A DNA stretch of 64,000 nucleotides. Origin: Anaeramoeba ignava (lineage: Eukaryota; Metamonada; Anaeramoebidae). Shown here in pieces: positions 21,787-31,294 of the stretch (position 1 is the first letter of the stretch; each line of letters opens with the position of its first letter). The notes beneath the pieces are model-generated. The model did no database searches. It was not told the DNA's origin and saw only the letters and a list, made by a program, of their open reading frames with translations. The position numbers were made by a program, and so were the translations under genes. The stretch is from positions 33,859 through 97,858 of the forward strand of contig JAPDFW010000008.1 of NCBI GenBank assembly GCA_028826165.1, written 5' to 3'.

Positions 21787-23871
21787 TTAAACATTAGGAA
21801 TTGTTGGATCTGCTCCAGCTAAAATAAAAGATGATATAATTTGAATTTTATTTTCCTTTGGCATTTCTGTCATACAAGTAAAATGAAGTTGTGTTGATTT
21901 CTTTGATATAAATATTAATATTATTTATTTTGATGAATTAATTTTTTTTGTTGTTCTTCTTGCGAATTTTTTTGAAAAAGAAAATATTCTAAATGGATTA
22001 CAAACTAATCAAGAAGATTTATTTAGATTAAATTTTTATTTTTGGTTCTTGAAGAAAAATTACAAGATTAGTTTTGTTGACATCATAACCGTTTTTAATA
22101 TATTCTGAAATTTTTTCAACAGATTTTTCTTTGACATACAAACACATTGTGTTCCAATTCTAGTTTTAATTCAATTTTTTAAATTTAATTCAATTTTTTA
22201 GTTTTAATTCCAATTTTTTTTTGAATTAACATTATAAATTAATTTTCTTGCAAAATTTTGCATCATTGTTTTCAAATTATCCATTTCTTTTATTGATGTT
22301 TCTTCAAACATCATTGAGTATTCTTTTGCAAAAGCAAATCCTTCTTTTTTTGTAACTTCTCGATTTTCTTCAAAATCTAAAATTATTTTTTTTTTGGATC
22401 AAAAAATAAAATTCCATTTCTTTTTCTTATCTAAAAATAAAAATAAAAACCAAGTTTATTTCCAATAAGAAGAAATTCAGGTGAAAAATCTTCAGAAAAA
22501 GTTGATTTAAGTTCAGTAATCCATTTTCGAAGATTTTCAAATGTTTGTTTTTTTGTAATGTCATAAACTAATACTATTGCTTTTGATCCTCTATAATACA
22601 TTGGACTAACAAAAATTTTATAAAGAAAAAATAAAAAGCAAAATTTTTTGAATAAATTTTTGAGATTTGTTTTTAAAAAAAGAAATTAAATCACGCCAAA
22701 ACTCGATATCTTTCAACTCCAGCCTAAAAAGAAATAATCAATAAATTTAATTTGATTTAATTTAATTTAATTTGATTTAATTTAATTTGATTTAATTTAA
22801 TTTAATTTGATTTAATTTGATTTGGATTTGATTTAATTTAATTTAATTTAATTTGATTTAATTTGATTTAATTTAATTTAATTTGATTTTAATTTAATTT
22901 AATTTAATTTAATTTAATTTAATTTAATTTAATTTGGATTTGATTTAATTTAATTTGGATTTAATTTGATTTGATTTGATTTGATTTAATTTTAAATTTT
23001 GATTTAATTTAATTTGATTTAATTTAATTTAATTTAATTTGATTTTAATTTTAATTTGGATTTAATTTAATTTAATTTAATTTAATTTAATTTAATTTAA
23101 TTTAATTTAATTTGATTTAATTTTTTTTGAAATTTGATTTAATTTCCAATTTAATTTAAATTTTGGAAAAATTTAAACCTTTTTAATTTGATTTAATTTA
23201 ATTTAAGTTTAATTTAATTTAAATTTGGAAAAATTTTAATTTATTTTTTGAATTTAAAATTTTGGAATTCTGGATTTGATTTTGGATTTGATTTGATTAA
23301 ATTTGATTTAATTTAATTTATTTTGATTTAATTTAATTTAATTTGGATTTGAATTAAATTTTAATTTGGATTTAATTTAATTTGATTTAATTTAATTTAA
23401 TTTAATTTGGATTTAATTTAATTTGATTTGATTTGATTTGATTTGATTTGATTTGATTTGGATTTAATTTGGATTTAATTTGGATTTAATTTGGATTTAA
23501 TTTGGATTTAATTTGATTTGATTTGATTTAATTTAATTTAATTTGATTTGATTTAATTTGGATTTGACTTGATTTAATTTGAATTTTTTTTTGATAATAA
23601 AATACAGTATCCCACAACTCAAGTTTAACTTGTATTTGATCAATTTCATATGTTTTTGTTAAAAAAGATGCGCCAATAGTTGATTGAGTATCTAATTTTA
23701 TTAATTTTATTTTATTAAAAAAAATTTAAATGATAAAAACGTTTTCTTTTTATTTTAAAGTTTTATTTATTTACCAAGTGATATAACATTAGAAAAAATA
23801 GCTAAACAAATTGAACTTTTTCCAACTGTTGTATCACCAAGAAAAACAACTTTAAAAATTTGAGTATTCAT
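21787..23871 (-). CDS. Rab5-like small GTPase fused to C-terminal ankyrin repeats
   Basis: Seven exons, all phase-consistent: 23871-23775, 23691-23606, 22723-22695, 22605-22451, 22376-22231, 22159-22064, 21900-21787 (240 residues). Rab motifs in order: P-loop GDTTVGKSS, switch I STIGASFLTKTYEI, switch II WDTAGVERYRVLAPMYYRG, NKLD nucleotide-specificity motif, EETSIK (ETSAK equivalent). STIGA-FLT and LAPMYYRG are typical of the Rab5/21/22 group, which acts on early endosomes. The switch II glutamine (AGQE) is Val. Exon 6 (NTMCLYVKEKSVEKISEYIKNG) and exon 7 (STQLHFTCMTEM...LAGADPTIPNV) read as two ankyrin-type repeats. No C-terminal prenylation cysteines are present. If intron 22230-22160 were retained the protein would stop shortly after the GTPase domain, so fused and unfused forms are both possible. 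Confidence 0.8.
22724..23605 (-). repeat. (TTTAATTTAATTTGA)n intron 2 of the Rab-ankyrin gene
   Basis: An 882-bp intron of TTTAATTTAATTTGATTT and TTTGGATTTAATT units lying exactly between WDT and AG of the switch II motif. GTATTT donor and TTTTTAG acceptor in gene sense; phase 0. Confidence 0.85.
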
Positions 23872-24859
23872 TCCAAAAAAATAAAAGAAGAAGAAAAATG
23901 AAAAAAATGAAAAAATTTTTTATTTTGAATTTGAATTTGAATTGAATTTGAATTGAATTGAATTGAATTGAATTGAATATTGAATTTATTTTGAATTGAA
24001 TTTGAATTGAATTTGAATTAAATTGAATATTGAATTTATTTTGAATTTGAATTGAATTTGAATTGAATATTGAATTTGAATTGAATTAAATTTGAATTGA
24101 ATTTGAATTGAATTGATTTGAATTGAATTTGAATTTGAATTTGATTTTGAATTAAATTGAATTTATTTTGAATTTTAATTGAATTAAATTTGAATTGAAT
24201 TGAATTTGAATTGATTTGAATTTAATTTGAATTTGAATTGATTTGAATTTGAATTAAATTTGAATTTGAATTTGAATTGAATTGAATATTGAATTGAATA
24301 TTGAAATTGAATTTGAATTTGAATTTGAATTGAATTAAATTTGAATTTATTTTGAATTTGAATTTGAATTTGAATTGAATATTGAAATTGAATTGAATTT
24401 GAATTAAATTTGAATTTAATTTGAATTGAATTGAATTGAATTTGAATTTGAATTGAATTGAATTTAATTTGAATTTGAATTGAATTTGAATTTGAATTTG
24501 AATTGAATTTGAATTGAATATTGAATTTGAATTGAATATTGAAATTGAATTTGAATTTGAATTTGATTTTGAATTGAATTTGAATTTGAATTGAATTTGA
24601 ATTGAATTTGAATTGAATTTGAATTTGAATATTGAATTGAATTTATTTTGAATTTTAATTTTGATTATTATTTATTTGAATTTGAATTGAATTAAATTGA
24701 ATTTGAATTGAATTGAATTTATTTTGAATTTTAATTGAATTAAATTTGAATTGAATTGAATTTGAATTTATTTTGAATTTGAAAATAGAATTGAATTTGA
24801 ATTGATTTGAATTAAATTGAATATTGAATTGAATTTATTTTGAATTTGAATTTTGATTA
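23872..24859. repeat. (GAATTTGAATTGAATT)n intergenic array
   Basis: Nearly 1 kb between the Rab gene start and the 3' end of the first RCC1-BTB copy, made of GAATTTGAATTGAATT and GAATATTGAATT variants. The first ~60 bp before the Rab ATG hold GAAAAATGAAAAAAATGAAAAAA, the T-rich/CATTTTT element of other promoters. No gene is seen. Confidence 0.85.
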
Positions 24860-26491
24860 TTATTTATTTGAATTTTCAATTAAATGATTCATTCTTGGAT
24901 TTAATTGGTAATAATCAATTATATCTTGAAAATCATTAATAACTTCAATAGGTGTATCTGAATCAAATGTTCCAAAATACATTAACTTAATAATTGATTT
25001 AATTTCAACTGGTGTTCTGTTATTATAATCACTAACTTGATTTGAAGAATCTGTAACGCTGATAAACATTCCTCGAAATAAATCACTTCTAACAAGTAAT
25101 ATAAATTTATGAACTTTGATTTCTTCATTTTGACAAATAATTTTAAAATCTTTGGTTTCTTCTTCATAAAATAATTCACTAAAATCTTTTTCTAAATTAT
25201 TTATTCCTCCAGTTTTTTCAATAATATTTTGGATTTTAAATTCTTCTTCAATTTCTCTTAAAATAAGATAATTTTTTGTTGTTCCAGTATAAATGAATTC
25301 TAAAAATTCTTGAATTTCTTTGATTGTTTTTGTTTCAAGAAATTCTAATAACTTTTCAATTAAAATTTCATTTTTAATGCAAATTCTTTGTTCAATAAAT
25401 ATTTTATGAGCAGAAATAACTCCATCAATTCCTTTTATATTAACATCAACTAAATCATTTAAAGATAAAGCACGTTGTAGATCTTCTTGAAGAACAGAAA
25501 AAGTAAGAGAAACTGAATAGATTATAGAATTACTTCTTCCTGTTTCAATCATTAAGTGTTTATGTTTATTATTGAGCTTTAAAGATTCTTTTTGTGGATA
25601 TGGTTTATAATCTTTATCTGAATTTGGAAGATATAATTCTAAATCTTCAGTTAATAAAGAAGCATCCCAACAACATCCAGAAACACAAGATACTCTTTTA
25701 TCATTAAATCCTTCAACTTTTCTAAAACTTCCATTACTTGGTTGAAAAGTTCCACCTGCAATCCAAATTTCATGAAATCCTTTTTCGTTTTCAATAATTG
25801 CTATTGAATGTTGATATGAACAAGAAATCATTATTACTTTCTTATCACATAAATCAGGAACAAGTTGATAACCTTTAACAGATGATTTTGAATTAATTCC
25901 TAATTGTCCAGCTCCATTTCTTCCTGATGAGTAAAAATTTCCTGAAAAATCTTGAAAGAAAAAATGAAAAGCATAATCATCACTAAATACTCTTGAAACA
26001 TTTTTAGAAACAAAAATAGGAATCCATATATTACTATCTCCACTCACTCCAGTTTCACAATCAATATTATATCCACAACTATATAAATCGTTGTTTGAAG
26101 TAATGAAATAAGATTGATAACAACCACATGCAATATCTTTAATAAAAATTTTTTTTTCAATAAAAAATTCAATTCTTTTTGGTGAATCAAGTGATTGACT
26201 TGAATTTCCATGACCTTGATGTCCATAAGTATTTCTTCCATAACTATAAACTGTTCCATCAGATTTGAGAATCAAAAAATGTTCGAAACTTACTCGAGCT
26301 TTTACAACATCTTCAAGTGAAAGTTTTTTAATATTTTGATTTGATTCTTGATATTCATAAAGTTTTCCATTTGTTGTTGTTATCATTGTTCCTGGTGTTC
26401 CACTTGATATTTCTTTGATTTCTTCTTCAATATTAATATTTAAAGGTTTTATATCTGTTCCTTTATTTTGAAAAATCCAAAGTTCATTCAT
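24860..26491 (-). CDS. RCC1-repeat/BTB protein, tandem copy A
   Basis: An intron-free 543-residue protein starting MNELWIFQNKGTDIKP. The N-terminal half has RCC1-type repeats (SYGRNTYGHQGHGN, SCGYNIDCETG, SSGRNGAGQLGIN, several S/C-rich propeller strands). The middle has a degenerate BTB (LVDVNIKGIDGVISAHKIF, EFLEFIYTGTTKNY). The C-terminal BTB has KDFKIICQNEEIKVHKFILL, then RSDLFRGMFISVTDSSNQVSD. It ends RMNHLIENSNK without a CaaX-like tail. The next gene upstream is nearly identical: only a handful of residue differences, including one extra Glu (YQES versus YQS), F/Y at VSFEH and two changes around NIDCETGVSGD. Function unknown; BTB suggests protein-interaction or Cul3-adaptor use. Confidence 0.85.
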   Translation of the reverse strand: MNELWIFQNKGTDIKPLNINIEEEIKEISSGTPGTMITTTNGKLYEYQESNQNIKKLSLEDVVKARVSFEHFLILKSDGTVYSYGRNTYGHQGHGNSSQSLDSPKRIEFFIEKKIFIKDIACGCYQSYFITSNNDLYSCGYNIDCETGVSGDSNIWIPIFVSKNVSRVFSDDYAFHFFFQDFSGNFYSSGRNGAGQLGINSKSSVKGYQLVPDLCDKKVIMISCSYQHSIAIIENEKGFHEIWIAGGTFQPSNGSFRKVEGFNDKRVSCVSGCCWDASLLTEDLELYLPNSDKDYKPYPQKESLKLNNKHKHLMIETGRSNSIIYSVSLTFSVLQEDLQRALSLNDLVDVNIKGIDGVISAHKIFIEQRICIKNEILIEKLLEFLETKTIKEIQEFLEFIYTGTTKNYLILREIEEEFKIQNIIEKTGGINNLEKDFSELFYEEETKDFKIICQNEEIKVHKFILLVRSDLFRGMFISVTDSSNQVSDYNNRTPVEIKSIIKLMYFGTFDSDTPIEVINDFQDIIDYYQLNPRMNHLIENSNK

Positions 26492-26600
26492 TTAAAAAAA
26501 ATATGAAAAAAAATGAAAAAAATGAAAAAAATGAAAAAAATGATTTTTGAATTTTAATTTTTATTTTTATTGAATTTATTTTGAATTTGAATTTTGATTA

Positions 26601-28229
26601 TTATTTATTTGAATTTTCGATTAAATGATTCATTCTTGGATTTAATTGGTAATAATCAATTATATCTTGAAAATCATTAATAACTTCAATAGGTGTATCT
26701 GAATCAAATGTTCCAAAATACATTAACTTAATAATTGATTTAATTTCAACTGGTGTTCTGTTATTATAATCACTAACTTGATTTGAAGAATCTGTAACGC
26801 TGATAAACATTCCTCGAAATAAATCACTTCTAACAAGTAATATAAATTTATGAACTTTGATTTCTTCATTTTGACAAATAATTTTGAAATCTTTGGTTTC
26901 TTCTTCATAAAATAATTCACTAAAATCTTTTTCTAAATTATTTATTCCTCCAGTTTTTTCAATAATATTTTGGATTTTAAATTCTTCTTCAATTTCTCTT
27001 AAAATAAGATAATTTTTTGTTGTTCCAGTATAAATGAATTCTAAAAATTCTTGAATTTCTTTGATTGTTTTTGTCTCAAGAAATTCTAATAATTTTTCAA
27101 TTAAAATTTCATTTTTAATGCAAATTCTTTGTTCAATAAATATTTTATGAGCAGAAATAACTCCATCAATTCCTTTTATATTAACATCAACTAAATCATT
27201 TAAAGATAAAGCACGTTGTAAATCTTCTTGAAGAACAGAAAAAGTAAGAGAAACTGAATAGATTATAGAATTACTTCTTCCTGTTTCAATCATTAAGTGT
27301 TTATGTTTATTATTGAGTTTTAAAGATTCTTTTTGTGGATATGGTTTATAATCTTTATCTGAATTTGGAAGATATAATTCTAAATCTTCAGTTAATAAAG
27401 AAGCATCCCAACAACATCCAGAAACACAAGATACTCTTTTATCATTAAATCCTTCAACTTTTCTAAAACTTCCATTACTTGGTTGAAAAGTTCCACCTGC
27501 AATCCAAATTTCATGAAATCCTTTTTCATTTTCAATAATTGCTATTGAATGTTGATATGAACAAGAAATCATTATTACTTTCTTATCACATAAATCAGGA
27601 ACAAGTTGATAACCTTTAACAGATGATTTTGAATTAATTCCTAATTGTCCAGCTCCATTTCTTCCTGATGAGTAAAAATTTCCTGAAAAATCTTGAAAGA
27701 AAAAATGAAAAGCATAATCATCACTAAATACTCTTGAAACATTTTTAGAAACAAAAATAGGAATCCATATGTTACTACCTCCACTCACTCCAGTTTCACA
27801 ATTAACATTATATCCACAACTATATAAATCGTTGTTTGAAGTAATGAAATAAGATTGATAACAACCACATGCAATATCTTTAATAAAAATTTTTTTTTCA
27901 ATAAAAAATTCAATTCTTTTTGGTGAATCAAGTGATTGACTTGAATTTCCATGACCTTGATGTCCATAAGTATTTCTTCCATAACTATAAACTGTTCCAT
28001 CAGATTTGAGAATCAAAAAATGTTCATAGCTTACTCGAGCTTTTACAACATCTTCAAGTGAAAGTTTTTTAATATTTTGATTTGATTGATATTCATAAAG
28101 TTTTCCATTTGTTGTTGTTATCATTGTTCCTGGTGTTCCACTTGATATTTCTTTGATTTCTTCTTCAATATTAATATTTAAAGGTTTTATATCTGTTCCT
28201 TTATTTTGAAAAATCCAAAGTTCATTCAT
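26601..28229 (-). CDS. RCC1-repeat/BTB protein, tandem copy B
   Basis: A 542-residue, intron-free near-duplicate of the gene at 24860-26491, with the same RCC1 repeats and paired BTB segments. Differences are a missing Glu near residue 50, Y for F in VSYEH, and NVNCETGVSGG. The short spacer between the copies (26492-26600) repeats the 3' flank of copy A, including the TTTGATTATTATTTATTTGA stretch, so the duplication unit is about 1741 bp. Both frames are open, which argues for recent duplication or ongoing gene conversion with both copies kept functional. Confidence 0.85.
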   Translation of the reverse strand: MNELWIFQNKGTDIKPLNINIEEEIKEISSGTPGTMITTTNGKLYEYQSNQNIKKLSLEDVVKARVSYEHFLILKSDGTVYSYGRNTYGHQGHGNSSQSLDSPKRIEFFIEKKIFIKDIACGCYQSYFITSNNDLYSCGYNVNCETGVSGGSNIWIPIFVSKNVSRVFSDDYAFHFFFQDFSGNFYSSGRNGAGQLGINSKSSVKGYQLVPDLCDKKVIMISCSYQHSIAIIENEKGFHEIWIAGGTFQPSNGSFRKVEGFNDKRVSCVSGCCWDASLLTEDLELYLPNSDKDYKPYPQKESLKLNNKHKHLMIETGRSNSIIYSVSLTFSVLQEDLQRALSLNDLVDVNIKGIDGVISAHKIFIEQRICIKNEILIEKLLEFLETKTIKEIQEFLEFIYTGTTKNYLILREIEEEFKIQNIIEKTGGINNLEKDFSELFYEEETKDFKIICQNEEIKVHKFILLVRSDLFRGMFISVTDSSNQVSDYNNRTPVEIKSIIKLMYFGTFDSDTPIEVINDFQDIIDYYQLNPRMNHLIENSNK

Positions 28230-28316
28230 TTAAGAAAAAAATATGAAAAAAAATGAAAAAAAATGAAAAAAATGATTTTTGAATTTTAATTTTTATTTTT
28301 ATTGAATTTGATCAAA

Positions 28317-29125
28317 AAATTCAAAAAAAAAACTCCAATTAAAATTCAAAAAAGAAATCCAAGTAAAATTCAAAAAAGAAATTCAATTTAAAAATCAAAA
28401 TTAAAATCAAAATTAAAATTAAATTTAAAATTGGAATTGAAATTATAATTAATATTAAAATTGAAATTAATATTGAAATTAAAATTAAAATTGAAATTAA
28501 TATTAAAATTAAAATTGAAATTAGAATTAGAATTAAAATTGAAATTAAATTTGAAATTGAAATAGAAATTAAAATTAAAATTGAATTTGAAATTAAATTT
28601 GAAATTAAAATTGAAATTAAAATTAATAATCAAAATTAAATTTAAAATTAAAATTGAAATTAAAATTAAAATTAAATTTAAAATTGGAATTGAAATTATA
28701 ATTAAAATTGAAATTAAATTGAAATTGATATTGAAATTGAAATCGAAATCGAAATTAAAATTAAATTTGAAATTGAAATTGAAATTAATATTGAAATTAA
28801 AATTAAATTTGAAATTGAAATTGAAATTGAAATTAAAATTGAAATTAAAATTAAATTGAAATTAAAATTAAAATTAAAATTAAAATTTAAAATTAAAATT
28901 AAAATTGAAATTGAATTTAAAATTGAAATTAAAATTAGAATTAAAATTAAAATTAAAATTAAAATTAAAAATTAAATTAATATTGAAATAGAAATTAAAT
29001 TTGAAATTGAAATTAAATAGAAATTAAAATTGAAATTAAAATTAAAATTGAATTAATTTGAATTTAAAATTTGGAATTTGGAATTTAAAATTTGGGGTTT
29101 AAAATTTGGAATTAAAATTGAATAA
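28317..29125. repeat. (AAAATTGAAATT)n intergenic array
   Basis: After a short (GAAAAAA)n stretch and two AAATTCAAAAAAGAAAT units, about 650 bp consist of AAAATTGAAATT/AAATTTGAAATT repeats. Then comes TTTGGAATTTGGAATTTAAAATTTGGGG next to the WASH stop codon. No gene is seen. Confidence 0.85.
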
Positions 29126-31183
29126 TTAATCCCAATCCTCTGGATTATCATCATTTCTTTCATCAGCATCATCAGATAACTCCAATCTATCAAGAGGAGT
29201 TTGATGACCAAAAATAGGGTTTGAATTTTCTGGTAAATCACCCAAATGACCACTAATACCGACTCTTCTAATTTGAAGATGATTAACGAGTTCATCAACA
29301 ATACTTGGGGGACTATCAGCTTTTTTCTTAATAGAAGTTTTAGGAAGTGGACGATTACTTGCTTTCTTTAATTCTGTTCCTTTTCGAATAGCTGCAAGAA
29401 GATCTGCTCTTTCTGTTGTGATTTCTGGTACATAACTTGGATTCCCAGAGTTGTCTAATGGCGGTGGTGGTCCTCCTGTTGGTGGTGGTGGTATTCCTAT
29501 TGGTGGTGGTGGTCCTCCACTTATGTTCATTGTTTGATTATCAATTGGTGGTGGTGGTAAATCATTTTCTAGAAATGGTGGTGGTGGCACTATTAATTAT
29601 TAATATTTATTAATTTTAATTTTGATTTTAATTTTAATTTTAATTTTAATTATAATTTCAATATTAATTTATAAATGAATTTTAATTTTAATTTTAATTT
29701 TAATTTGAATTTTAATTTTGATTTTAATTTTAATTTTAATTTTAATTTTAATTTTAATTTTAATTTTAATTTTAATTTTAATTTTAACTTTGATTTTAAT
29801 TTTGATTTTAATTCCAATTTTAATTTTAATTTTAATATTGATTTTAATTTTAATTTTGATTTTAATTTTAATTTTAATTTTAATTTTAATATTAATTTCA
29901 ATTTTAATTTTAATTTTAATTTAAATTTTAATTTTAATTTTAAATTTTAATTTTAAATTTTAATTTTAATTTTAATTTTAAATTTAAAATGAATTTTAAT
30001 TTTAAAATAAATTTGATTTACACTCCTCATTAGTTTTCTCAGTATTTGAGTTTGTTTGATTTGTTGAGTTAGACATTGCGGAAAGATTTCCTTCAAAAGC
30101 AGTAGGAGCAATAGAAGTCTGAGAGATAATTCCACTAAAAGAAACATTATTAGCAATATTAACCAACTCAAGAGTAGTTGGAAGATTATCAATAGGGGCT
30201 TCCTTTGCAGTAGGGATATAAATATGTGTGAGACGATTAAGCTCAGGCAGAGAATCTCTATCAATAAGAGTAGTGGGTGCCTCGGCTAAATTCATGATGT
30301 TTTGCTTATCTACTAAACTCATCTCAGCCGTTGGTCCAAGAAGATTGTCAATCAATTTGTATTCCCGATAAGGGTTTTCTGAAGAGTTAAACAGTAGAAA
30401 GTTGCTCACAAATCTTAAGGTCGTTGGCAATCTTCCTAGTCCTTGATGCTTCTGTATTTTTTCTTGTTTTTTTAGATCCTTTTTGATGTTCATCTTCGTG
30501 ATTTGCTCCAATGGAATTAACACAGGAACTGTTTCTTCTGTTAAATGTACTTCGCTGAAATTTGCCGTCTTTTTCTCCGCTTCATTATATATTGTCTGGT
30601 AATGCGGTAGATCGCTTTTTGCGGGATATTTCGAACTCGAAAAAACTGTTATTGAATCAGTACTTTTTCCAAGTGCTTCAATTTTGTTCTTTTTTTTTGG
30701 ATATTTTTATTATATTTTTATTTTATTATTATTTGTGGTTTTTTTGTGTTTGTGATGTTTTTATAAAATACCTTTGCCTCGCTTATTCTATTATTGATTG
30801 AAACAAGTTTATTTTTTTCTTCCGAAATCTTTTTTTTTAAATTAAATTTTTTAAATTAAATTTTTTAAATTAAATTTTTTAAATTAAATTTTTTAAATTA
30901 AATTTTTTAAATTAAATTTTTTAAATTAAATTTTTAAATTAATTTTTTTAATAAATTTTTTAATAAAATTTTAATTTACTCTGTTATTAATTTTCGCAAA
31001 TACTTCATTCACAACTGTTCCAAGAAATTCTAAAGATTCACATGTTGAAATTATTGCTTGAGTTTGAGAAAGAGTATGTGGAATAACTTTATAAATTAAA
31101 ATAAAATAAAATAAAAAACGTTTTTTGAAAATTTAAAAAATAGAAAATTTACGAGGAACATCATAAGCTTGAGCGTTTGTCAT
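29126..31183 (-). CDS. WASHC1: WASH complex subunit 1 (Arp2/3 activator)
   Basis: Five exons in phase: 31183-31153, 31086-30980, 30828-30772, 30688-30022, 29589-29126; about 441 residues, close to the human size of about 465. WASH promotes branched actin on endosomes through Arp2/3. The WAHD1 domain starts MTNAQAYDVPLIPHTLSQTQ (human TYAVPLIQPDL) and continues ISEEKNKLVSINNRISEAK and KIEALGKSTDSITVFSSSKY, the diagnostic KATKVFSSAKYPA block. A middle block LGRLPTTLRFVSNFLLFNSS matches the LPxxxxSVSSLLLFN region. The C-terminus has a polyproline stretch (PPPP clusters), a WH2 motif (DLLAAIRKGTELKK) and an acidic tail ending NPEDWD, the VCA Arp2/3-binding element. Its start lies 112 bp from the stop of the upstream protease-like gene. 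Confidence 0.93.
29590..30021 (-). repeat. (AATTTTAATTTTGATT)n intron 4 of WASH
   Basis: A 432-bp intron of AATTTTAATTTT hexamers placed between the central domain and the polyproline-VCA exon. A GTAAAT donor and TAATAG acceptor give a phase-1 join (T plus TG, a Leu codon). Confidence 0.85.
30829..30979 (-). repeat. (AAATTAAATTTTTT)n intron 2 of WASH
   Basis: A 151-bp intron dominated by seven or so copies of AAATTAAATTTTTT. GTAAAT donor and AAAAAG acceptor, phase 0. Confidence 0.8.
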
Positions 31184-31294
31184 TTTTTTAGAAATGAATT
31201 AAAGAAAAAGTTGAAATGAAAAAAAATGAAATGAAAAAAATGAAATGAAAAAAATGAAAAGAAAAAAATTGAAAAAAATTTTTTTGTTTCTTTT

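Larger units (their letters stand above)
24820..28316. repeat. 1.74-kb direct tandem duplication containing the RCC1-BTB pair
   Basis: Stop codons of the two copies are 1741 bp apart, and 3' flank, coding sequence and T-rich 5' flank are all repeated with very few differences. A collapsed or uncollapsed haplotype could mimic this. Confidence 0.85.

Noticed and set aside
22377-22450. Alternative acceptor at 22431 in the 74-bp Rab intron
   Set aside because: It would leave a 20-bp intron and lead quickly to a stop; the acceptor at 22377 restores NKLD followed by a normal Rab C-terminal half.
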